12,571 bases of DNA, taken from assembly GCA_949286645.1 (NCBI GenBank), contig CASEDN010000023.1, positions 1-12,571 on the forward strand. The letters run 5' to 3'. Below, piece by piece: positions 7,832 through 12,571 of the stretch. The position numbers and the translations under genes were made by a program. The first letter of the stretch is position 1; each line of letters opens with the position of its first letter. The DNA comes from an uncultured bacterium (GTDB lineage: Bacteria > Bacillota_I > Bacilli_A > RF39 > UBA660). The notes beneath the pieces were generated by a model, which saw nothing but the letters and a program-made list of their open reading frames with translations, did no database searches and had not been told where the DNA came from.

Positions 7832-7850
7832 CTCTTTTTGCTAACTTTTT
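7812..7850 (-). terminator. Extended inverted repeat, possible terminator of the prepilin operon
   Basis: The distal CIRCE palindrome extends outward to a perfect 12-bp repeat, AAAAAGTTAGCA / TGCTAACTTTTT, with a 15-base loop. On the minus strand it lies 27 bases past the stop of the prepilin-like gene and ends in a T5 tract, so in RNA it has terminator form. No other terminator is visible between that gene and hrcA. The loop is larger than in typical terminators, so confidence is moderate. Confidence 0.45.
7818..7844 (-). promoter_or_regulatory. CIRCE-like operator, promoter-distal copy over the -35 box
   Basis: Reads TTAGCACTT-N9-TTTTGCTAA: one mismatch to consensus in the left arm and three in the right, with 9-9-9 spacing retained. 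Its centre is 46 bp from the centre of the other copy, and the -35 hexamer overlaps its spacer. It is weaker than the proximal copy, but its outer TTAGCA/TGCTAA core is intact. Confidence 0.75.
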
Positions 7851-7877
7851 TTCAACTATTCTTTGTTTAAATAAATA

Positions 7878-8714
7878 CTACAAATTCTCATTTAATATAT
7901 ACGGATTAGAAGCACTACCATCGCCATTTGTTATTTTAACATCGGATTTTAAATTTATAACAGGTCTTACACCATAATTATTTGTAGAACTATTATCTAC
8001 TATATCACCATTAATACCAACAGTAAATATACCAGAACCATTAGTAGACCTTGTTAGAGTCCACCATTCAGAATTATTTAACAAATAAGAGTTTTCGGTT
8101 CCAGCATCTTTGAAACTACTAGCAAATTCATAATTATTTAACAAGCCAACATCACTAGTAACACTAGTACCTTCCGGTCTTGCGTTATCTAAAGATATAT
8201 CTATATACCAAGTATTATGTGTAACAATAAAATTTTGATACTTAGTTAAACTTCCTAAAAAACCAGAAGAACTAGTATCATTTAACCAAGTTTTTATATC
8301 ACTATTATCAAAATTATTATCACCTACCGCACTAAAAATCATTGTATTAACGTTATCCTGTGTTATAATCTTTACTGTTTTACTAGTATTATTAATTAAA
8401 ACTGCTCTCCATACTTTTCCAGTGTATAAAATATAATTATTAGGGTCTTTTCCCGTTATAAAAGTATCAGTCCCATCATTATAATAATTATTTTCATTGA
8501 GGTTAGAAAGCAAAGCATCTGAAAGTAAAGTATTATTAACTTCTGAAGTCTCATAAAAACTGTTCAACTCTTTTTCTATATTATCAACAAAATCATCTGT
8601 AGTATTTCTTTCGAAGCTTAAATTGCCAACTAGTAAAAATAGTATTAGCGTAGCCATAACTAATAGACTATATAATATTGTTGATATTGCAAACCCCTTA
8701 TTATTCATCTTCAT
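7878..8714 (-). CDS. Prepilin-like surface protein with C-terminal GVRPVINL-type domain
   Basis: The 278-residue protein starts MKMNNKGFAISTILYSLL: a short basic leader ending in Gly7, then a hydrophobic helix about 8-30. This is the layout of a type IV prepilin signal with predicted cleavage before Phe8, but position 5 of the mature form is Thr instead of the usual Glu. After a charged stretch (about 35-60) comes a Trp/Asn-rich extracellular region: YTGKVWRAVLI, IKTWLND, FLGSL, then SEWWTLTRS and YGVRPVINLKSDV near the end. This resembles repeated modules in hypothetical surface proteins of gut Bacilli (recalled, not searched). The ATG at 8714 is preceded by GAGGGG in the last codons of the upstream gene, so the two genes are co-translated. 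No pilus assembly genes or prepilin peptidase are in the window. The role may be a pseudopilin or a membrane-anchored adhesin; it is unknown. Confidence 0.75.
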   Translation of the reverse strand: MKMNNKGFAISTILYSLLVMATLILFLLVGNLSFERNTTDDFVDNIEKELNSFYETSEVNNTLLSDALLSNLNENNYYNDGTDTFITGKDPNNYILYTGKVWRAVLINNTSKTVKIITQDNVNTMIFSAVGDNNFDNSDIKTWLNDTSSSGFLGSLTKYQNFIVTHNTWYIDISLDNARPEGTSVTSDVGLLNNYEFASSFKDAGTENSYLLNNSEWWTLTRSTNGSGIFTVGINGDIVDNSSTNNYGVRPVINLKSDVKITNGDGSASNPYILNENL

Positions 8715-8719
8715 TATCT

Positions 8720-9277
8720 TTACCCCTCTTCTATAACTTTAATAATTCCATGATAATGACTATCTTTATCTATAACAAAGTTACTATTAATAGCCCAAAC
8801 TCTAATAGAATAATCTTCCTCACTATTTGCATCTAAAGTATCTTCATATAAGATATTATCTTGATATTCACTTAATATCTTAGCAACAGGAGCCTGATGA
8901 TCCACTCTTAAACTAAGTTTTAACAGTTCCGATGGAATAATATTATTAGAACAATCATCTTTACTTATTATCTTAGTATTAGGTTCTAATACAATTTTAT
9001 ATTTAACACTATTAGCAGTGCTATTTTTTACTGTAAAGTCATATTCTGTTGAACTTAAGCCCACTGCATCACTTACAGGAATAAAGCTTGTTAAATTTAT
9101 TTTATTACCATCTTTACTATGAAAAACAACCTCCATATTACCAGTATCTATATCACGTTCTCTTTTATTAGAAAAGTTATTATAAATAAAGTAAGTTGCA
9201 ATAATCGCAAAAGAAAATAAAAATAAAATAATAATGGCACTTTTAATAACATGCCTACGATAATATTTTTGATACAT
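8720..9277 (-). CDS. Membrane-anchored extracellular beta-rich protein, family not recognised
   Basis: The chosen start is ATG 9277 (185 residues). The upstream in-frame GTG at 9286 lies inside the SD sequence AGAGGTG and is unlikely to be the start. The protein has a short basic N-terminus (YQKYYRRHVIK), one hydrophobic helix (about 13-33) and an outside region alternating in a beta-sandwich manner, including YDFTVKNSTANSVKYKIVLE and EEDYSIRVWAINSNFVID. The pattern vaguely recalls TasA/camelysin-like secreted proteins, but I could not identify a defining motif. It ends 5 bases before the prepilin-like gene, whose SD it contains, so both products are made together and probably act at the cell surface. 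It is driven by the promoter at 9299-9328. Confidence 0.7.
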   Translation of the reverse strand: MYQKYYRRHVIKSAIIILFLFSFAIIATYFIYNNFSNKRERDIDTGNMEVVFHSKDGNKINLTSFIPVSDAVGLSSTEYDFTVKNSTANSVKYKIVLEPNTKIISKDDCSNNIIPSELLKLSLRVDHQAPVAKILSEYQDNILYEDTLDANSEEDYSIRVWAINSNFVIDKDSHYHGIIKVIEEG

Positions 9278-9298
9278 ATAAAACACCTCTTTTTAAAT

Positions 9299-9328
9299 AT
9301 TGTAAAACTTTTAAAGGTTTTTAGTCAA
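9299..9328 (-). promoter_or_regulatory. Promoter of the surface-protein operon
   Basis: Minus-strand TTGACT (9328-9323) and TACAAT (9304-9299) with an 18-base spacer. The predicted start, near 9292, falls just before the AGAGGTG SD, giving a very short leader to ATG 9277. It is back to back with the tRNA promoter. Confidence 0.7.
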
Positions 9329-9376
9329 TGAAAAGAGAAATATTTACAAAATATCATGTAAATTATCAAAAAAGAC

Positions 9377-9405
9377 TTGAAAAAGACTAAAGTTTGTTAT
9401 ATATT
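9377..9405 (+). promoter_or_regulatory. Sigma-A promoter of tRNA-Arg
   Basis: TTGAAA (9377-9382), a 17-base spacer and TATATT (9400-9405). Transcription would begin about 8-9 bases before the mature tRNA 5' end at 9421. Confidence 0.85.
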
Positions 9406-9420
9406 ATTAATGTCTTATTT

Positions 9421-9497
9421 GTCCGCGTAGCTCAGCTGGATAGAGCAATCGCCTTCTAAGCGATCGGTCACGTGTTCGAATCACGTCGTGGACACCA
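9421..9497 (+). tRNA. tRNA-Arg (anticodon UCU)
   Basis: A full 77-base cloverleaf: acceptor GTCCGCG/CGTGGAC (one G-U), D stem GCTC/GAGC, anticodon stem ATCGC/GCGAT with loop CTTCTAA giving anticodon TCT, variable CGGTC, T stem ACGTG/CACGT with loop TTCGAAT, discriminator A and encoded CCA. It reads AGA, the Arg codon that dominates in the neighbouring genes (for example hrcA and grpE), as expected in an AT-rich genome. It is the only plus-strand gene here. Confidence 0.98.
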
Positions 9498-9507
9498 TTA
9501 TGAATTT

Positions 9508-9532
9508 AACCCTTGCCAAGCAAGGGTTTTAT
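9508..9532 (+). terminator. Terminator of tRNA-Arg
   Basis: AACCCTTGC and GCAAGGGTT form a perfect 9-bp stem with a CAA loop 10 bases after the tRNA CCA, followed by TTATTATGTTTT. A compact Rho-independent form ending a single-tRNA transcript. Confidence 0.85.
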
Positions 9533-9669
9533 TATGTTTTACTTTATTTACCACTCATTTACCACTTATTTTGTTTTTAAAATATTATTAATATAAAGTA
9601 GTTACAATGAAAAGCTATAGAGGTTTCTGTTATGTACAGGCTACTAAGGGCGAATCTTCAAGAAAAAAG
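9533..9669 (+). other. Non-coding gap; possible small RNA, unproven
   Basis: Between the tRNA terminator and the convergent hairpin there is no credible gene. Beyond the tandem repeat, it holds a weak promoter-like pair on the plus strand (TTGTTT at 9571-9576 and TATAAA at 9592-9597, only 15 bases apart), then a less AT-rich segment (about 9610-9660) with a small CTGT-TATGT-ACAG hairpin at 9627-9639, ending at the strong stem 9670-9703. This layout would allow an RNA of roughly 100 bases. It matches no RNA family I recognise. Confidence 0.25.
9546..9566 (+). repeat. Tandem 11-base repeat after tRNA-Arg
   Basis: ATTTACCACT occurs twice (9546-9555 and 9557-9566) with an 11-base period. It lies just past the tRNA terminator, where integrated elements often leave remnants, but no integrase or second copy of the tRNA 3' end is present in the window. 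The repeat is clear; its meaning is unknown. Confidence 0.5.
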
Positions 9670-9703
9670 CTGTTGGGAAATCAATTACTTAATTTCCCAA
9701 CAG
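9670..9703 (-). terminator. Strong bidirectional hairpin terminator
   Basis: A perfect 12-bp stem CTGTTGGGAAAT / ATTTCCCAACAG with a 10-base loop. On the minus strand it follows the small membrane gene by 22 bases and runs into CTTTTTTC, a good terminator for the kinase-nnrD gene cluster. In the plus direction it is followed by TCCCTTTTATT, so it could also stop transcription coming from the tRNA side. Confidence 0.85.
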
Positions 9704-9725
9704 TCCCTTTTATTATGTTCAAAAG

Positions 9726-9992
9726 TTATTTATACTTTATAAATGGATAAACTAATAGAGCAATAAAAATTACAGCAAATGCTAATAAAATAATACCTAT
9801 TAGATTATTTTCTTTGACTATATAAATACCTCCTATCAGTAAACAAGCAATAATTAAACTTAATATTAAAATGTAAAATATTATATATGGCAATCTCTTT
9901 TTAAGAGTTTTCTTTTTATCAAAAGCTCTATCCAAAATAAATTCAGTTATTAAATCAAGTAAGCCTTCAACGGCAATAAATATTTCATCCAT
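9726..9992 (-). CDS. Small membrane protein with two helices
   Basis: Encodes 88 residues from ATG 9992. An amphipathic acidic N-terminal segment (MDEIFIAVEGLLDLITEFIL) is followed by a basic DKKKTLKKR stretch and two hydrophobic helices (about 36-59 and 63-84), ending FIKYK. An in-frame GTG at 10001 would add three residues and overlap the nnrD stop as GTGA; the ATG is preferred because GAGAGTGAG upstream can serve as its SD. It is the last gene of its cluster, directly after nnrD and before the terminator at 9670-9703. I recognise no family motif, and any link with nnrD function is untested. Confidence 0.7.
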   Translation of the reverse strand: MDEIFIAVEGLLDLITEFILDRAFDKKKTLKKRLPYIIFYILILSLIIACLLIGGIYIVKENNLIGIILLAFAVIFIALLVYPFIKYK

Positions 9993-9997
9993 AATAC

Positions 9998-10883
9998 TCA
10001 CTCTCTAATTACTCTAATAGCATTACCTATATTGTTAATAGTATCACTTGCTATCATAGATATATCAGTATTGTCTTCTTCTGCAAGACATCCTGCTATA
10101 CCGTTTATTAAAACTCCTGCTGCAACTGTTAGAAGATTAAAGTCAAGATATGCTAAAACACCTACTAATATTCCAGATAACACATCTCCACTTCCTGCAG
10201 TTGCTAGACCAGGAGTACCTGTTTTAACTAAGTAAGTATCAATACCATCAGATATAGTTGTTGTGTGCCCTTTTAAGAGAATTGTTACTTTATATGTACT
10301 AGCAAATTCTTTAACTAAGTTTAAAGTATCTTTTTGTATCTCATCTATAGATTTATTAATAAGTCTAGAAAACTCTTTTAAATGAGGAGTTAATAATATA
10401 TTACAACGTCTTCCTTTTAAAATGTTTAAATTCATTCTAGATAAAGCATTTAATCCATCAGCATCTATTATTAAATTACCAGTATAGTTTTTTATAAGAA
10501 ACTCTAATATTTCCTCTAAATATTCATCACTACCTAATCCCATACCAAAAGCAAGAGAGTCCAAGTCTTTTATATAATCGTTTAACTTAGTATAGAAAAT
10601 ATCATTATAATCAGGTAATATACATAAAGTCTGTTCTAATATATTAGGTCCTAATAAAGGTAGTACTTCTTTTCTAACTAAAACTCTACTGATACCACAT
10701 CCACTTCTTAAGGACGACAAAGATAAATAAGCAAGCTTTAAAGCACCAGAATATTCAACACTTCCTCCATAAATACCTGCTTTACCAAAGTCTCCCTTAT
10801 TAGAATATTTATCTCTTTTTTTTAAATAAACCTTTTATATCAGCAAGTTCTATTTCATAAACGCTATTATCTTTTCTTATCAT
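9998..10883 (-). CDS. nnrD: ADP-dependent NAD(P)H-hydrate dehydratase, interrupted by a one-base frameshift
   Basis: Repairs hydrated NADH/NADPH (NAXD/YjeF C-terminal domain, ribokinase fold). From the ATG at 10883, which has an AGGAG SD, the frame reads MIRKDNSVYEIELADIKGLF, then hits TAA at 10811-10809 just after a run of eight A (minus strand of 10816-10823). With seven A the frame would continue as RDKYSNKGDFGKAGIYGGS and then LRSGCGISRV, matching the family start (HKG.FG..L..GGS...GA..LA). The full product would be 294 residues, near the family length. Further motifs: GMGLG, IDADGLNAL, LLTPHLKEF (usually TPHPGEF) and the catalytic-site loop GLATAGSGDVLSGIL. Without the shift, translation could only start inside the conserved N-terminus (ATG at 10720), removing part of the fold. 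Either a homopolymer sequencing error, slippage-dependent expression, or a recent loss. No NnrE epimerase domain is visible. Confidence 0.9.
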
Positions 10884-10905
10884 AAACTCTCCTAAAATAA
10901 AGTAA

Positions 10906-10922
10906 GCTCATTATTAATGAGC
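10906..10922 (-). other. Small stem-loop overlapping the stop of the Hpt-REC gene
   Basis: GCTCATT / AATGAGC (7 bp, 3-base loop) includes the Hpt-REC stop codon and is followed on the minus strand by TTACTTTATTTT, then the nnrD SD. It is too weak for a confident terminator; it may modestly reduce read-through into nnrD. Confidence 0.35.
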
Positions 10923-11690
10923 ATACTGTACTGTTTTTTCTACTACTTCTTTAATATCTCTTTCATTAAAAGGTTTTCTTAAAACATCTACTATTGGATA
11001 ATTAAAAGCCTTAGCCACTAACTCATCATCACCAACACCTGTAATAATAGAAACAGGAATTAAGTCAAACAAGTTATTATTTCTAAAATACTCTAGCACT
11101 TGAAAGCCATTAAAGTTAGGCATATTCAAATCAAGTAGCATTCCTACTATTTTTATACCTTGATTATTGGCAATCATTTGTAGTGCTTCATTTCCATCAT
11201 TTGCCATTAGTACTTCAAACTGATTATTAAAAATTTTACTTACAAAATTTTTGATCACTGCAGAATCATCAACTACAATAAGCGCCCTATCTTTTTTAGG
11301 AGCCACAAAAGTAGTAGAAGTTCCTACCTCTTCAAGTCCTAAATATTGTTTTACTATATGAACAATTCTATCAAGTTCTGTTATCAACTCATCAAAATGC
11401 TCAGTTACATAATACATATTATTTTCTTTACTTGCCATTTCGTGATTATAAGCAAGTTCAGCTAAAGTATCAAAACCAAAATACTTAGCATCACTTTTTA
11501 GTCCATGAACTAAAATAGCATAATTAGCCATATCTCCCGTTTCTTTAGTTTGTTTAATCTTAGTTTCTTTTTCATTAATGTCTTGAAGGAAGTCGCCCAA
11601 TGTATCATCATAAGTCGCCATATCTCCAAATAATTCTAAACTTTTTTTAACATTTACACCATTATTAATAAGTAAATTTACATCTCTCAT
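10914..11690 (-). CDS. Hpt domain-receiver domain protein (phosphorelay component)
   Basis: The 258-residue cytoplasmic protein has two signalling modules. Residues about 1-117 form a histidine phosphotransfer domain with HGLKSDAKYFGF, phospho-accepting His62. Residues about 134-258 form a CheY-like receiver: acidic pair D141/D142 in VVDDS, phospho-acceptor Asp187 in LLDLNMPN, switch Thr217 in IITG and Lys239 in RKPF. There is no DNA-binding or enzymatic output domain. The start at 11690 has a GGAGGG SD. It lies 35 bases after the hybrid kinase, so the pair can supply a complete His-Asp-His-Asp relay; the phosphate flow from the kinase receiver to His62 to Asp187 is inferred. The final target is unknown. 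Confidence 0.92.
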   Translation of the reverse strand: MRDVNLLINNGVNVKKSLELFGDMATYDDTLGDFLQDINEKETKIKQTKETGDMANYAILVHGLKSDAKYFGFDTLAELAYNHEMASKENNMYYVTEHFDELITELDRIVHIVKQYLGLEEVGTSTTFVAPKKDRALIVVDDSAVIKNFVSKIFNNQFEVLMANDGNEALQMIANNQGIKIVGMLLDLNMPNFNGFQVLEYFRNNNLFDLIPVSIITGVGDDELVAKAFNYPIVDVLRKPFNERDIKEVVEKTVQYAH

Positions 11691-11697
11691 AATAATA

Positions 11698-11719
11698 CCC
11701 TCCTATACTTAAAGTATAG
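11698..11719 (-). promoter_or_regulatory. SD of the Hpt-REC gene next to a palindrome
   Basis: GGAGGG (11703-11698) is the SD. Directly upstream, sharing its first G, is the palindrome CTATACTT-A-AAGTATAG (11703-11719). The hairpin has a very small loop but could limit access to the SD or ease coupling from the kinase stop codon at 11726. Confidence 0.4.
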
Positions 11720-11725
11720 CATAGT

Positions 11726-12571
11726 TTATTCATTATTCAAATACTTATTTATAATACTGTCAAGGGCTTTACGTTCAATAGGTTTAGCAAGATAACTATT
11801 AAATCCCTCACTCAAATATTTCTCTTCCATACCTGCAATAGCATTAGCAGTAAGTACTACAACAGGAGTATTAAAGTTTGGATCTTCTTTCAATTTATGG
11901 AATGTTTCTGTACCACTCATTTTAGGCATCATATCATCCATAAAAATCAAATCATATTTAATAGATTTAACTTTTTCTAAACAATCTATACCACTTTCAC
12001 AACTATCTACTGTTATTCCATACTCTTCTAAAAGTCTAGTAGCAACTTTAATATTTAATTTATTATCGTCAAATACAAGAACACTTTTACCAATAACATC
12101 CTCATCTTTAGTAAGTTCTTCTCTACTTACTTCCATCGTATCTTCTAATTTTACATCAGATGGAGCGATTTTTTGGTCAATTGATACAGTGAATTTACTT
12201 CCTTTACCATAGACACTTTGAACTACTAATTGCCCATGCATAAGTTGTACTAACTTTTTAGTAATTGCAAGTCCAAGTCCAGTTCCTTCAATAGTTGTGT
12301 TTCTATCTTCGTCAAGACGTTCAAACTTATCAAATAATTTATCAATCTTATCTCGTTTTATGCCAATGCCTGTATCTTCAACTGATACTATAATTCTACA
12401 AATATCGCCTTTAATTAGTGAATCAACCTTAAATATAATATGACCTTCTTTTGTATACTTTGCAGCATTAGTTAAAATATTAAGAATAACTTGTTTTACT
12501 CTTGTATGATCTCCATATAATACTTTAGGAATAGTCTCATCTATTTTAACAATTAACTCAATAGGTTTCTC
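11726..12571 (-). CDS. Hybrid sensor histidine kinase, C-terminal part (HATPase + receiver), 5' end outside window
   Basis: The frame is open from the window edge to the stop at 11726 (281 residues visible), so the ATG at 12241 is internal and not a start. Visible first is the kinase ATP-binding domain: N box QVILNILTNAAKYT, G1 box EDTGIGI, F box LFDKFERLD, and G2 box EGTGLGLAITKKLVQLMHG. A linker (DTMEVSREELTKDEDV) leads to a receiver domain: VLVFDDNKLN acidic pair, FMDDMMPKMSG phospho-acceptor (first D), LTANA switch Thr and AKPIE Lys. The sensor region and the His-containing dimerisation domain lie beyond the edge. With the downstream Hpt-REC gene it forms a phosphorelay pair. The signal sensed cannot be read here. 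Confidence 0.93.
   Translation of the reverse strand, partial: EKPIELIVKIDETIPKVLYGDHTRVKQVILNILTNAAKYTKEGHIIFKVDSLIKGDICRIIVSVEDTGIGIKRDKIDKLFDKFERLDEDRNTTIEGTGLGLAITKKLVQLMHGQLVVQSVYGKGSKFTVSIDQKIAPSDVKLEDTMEVSREELTKDEDVIGKSVLVFDDNKLNIKVATRLLEEYGITVDSCESGIDCLEKVKSIKYDLIFMDDMMPKMSGTETFHKLKEDPNFNTPVVVLTANAIAGMEEKYLSEGFNSYLAKPIERKALDSIINKYLNNE

Noticed and set aside
7739..7877. CtsR-type heat-shock operator in the hrcA promoter region
   Set aside because: No GGTCAAA heptamer repeats are present; only CIRCE-type sites are seen.
9278..9286. GTG start at 9286 for the membrane-anchored surface protein
   Set aside because: The GTG belongs to the AGAGGTG ribosome binding site of the ATG at 9277.
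9607..9750. Plus-strand open frame starting MKSYRGFCYVQ, 47 codons
   Set aside because: No Shine-Dalgarno, runs through the 12-bp terminator stem and into the 3' end of the opposite gene; unlikely to be translated.
10032..10235. Plus-strand open frame of 67 codons
   Set aside because: Fully antisense to the conserved C-terminal half of nnrD, with no family match or start signals.
11726..12241. Stand-alone receiver protein starting at ATG 12241
   Set aside because: The same frame continues upstream through the G2, F, G1 and N boxes of a histidine kinase to the window edge, so the ATG is internal.
1..12571. Mycoplasma-type genetic code (TGA = Trp) suggested by low GC
   Set aside because: Trp is encoded by TGG and TGA ends nnrD; the reading frames agree with the standard bacterial code.
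1..12571. CRISPR array, insertion sequence or defence island
   Set aside because: No regularly spaced repeats, transposase or terminal inverted repeats, nuclease or toxin genes are found; the content is chaperone, signalling and surface genes.

Overview
The window is a strongly AT-rich stretch of a low-GC Gram-positive genome. Several traits suggest an uncultured member of the Bacilli (RF39 / Erysipelotrichales-like gut lineages): a CIRCE-controlled hrcA-grpE-dnaK-dnaJ cluster, consensus sigma-A promoters, a Gram-positive-length DnaK, a prepilin-like protein beginning NNKGFAISTILYSLL, and an AGA-reading tRNA-Arg. TGA acts as a stop (for example at the end of nnrD) and Trp is TGG, so the mycoplasma code does not apply. 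The lineage is an inference from gene content.

All protein genes lie on the minus strand; only the tRNA is on the plus strand. In minus-strand order from the right edge: (1) a hybrid histidine kinase cut by the window edge, an Hpt-receiver protein, NAD(P)H-hydrate dehydratase (nnrD, broken by a one-base shift in an A8 run) and a small two-helix membrane protein, closed by a strong hairpin at 9670-9703. (2) A tRNA-Arg(UCU) transcribed toward that hairpin. (3) A two-gene surface operon, a membrane-anchored protein and a prepilin-like protein, with its own promoter. (4) The heat-shock operon hrcA-grpE-dnaK-pepF-dnaJ. Its consensus promoter has one CIRCE-like operator over the -35 box and a second at the transcript start. 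An M3B oligoendopeptidase sits between dnaK and dnaJ, after a stem-loop. The operon ends at a hairpin at 1229-1264. (5) The 5' part of a DinG/XPD-type helicase-like gene running off the left edge, with four putative Fe-S cysteines but no Walker A lysine and a DEAS instead of DEAH box.

How the genes work together: HrcA should repress its own operon through the two CIRCE copies. GrpE, DnaK and DnaJ form the folding machine, and PepF could clear peptides released under stress. The kinase and the Hpt-REC protein together hold every module of a His-Asp-His-Asp phosphorelay, but the Hpt-REC protein has no DNA-binding output domain.

The strongest points for follow-up are the apparently ATPase-dead DinG-like protein, the two-CIRCE promoter whose upstream operator may also be a terminator, the CxC-CxC N-terminus of GrpE, pepF inside the chaperone operon, and the A8 frameshift in nnrD. 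I did not find a clear new defence system or mobile element.
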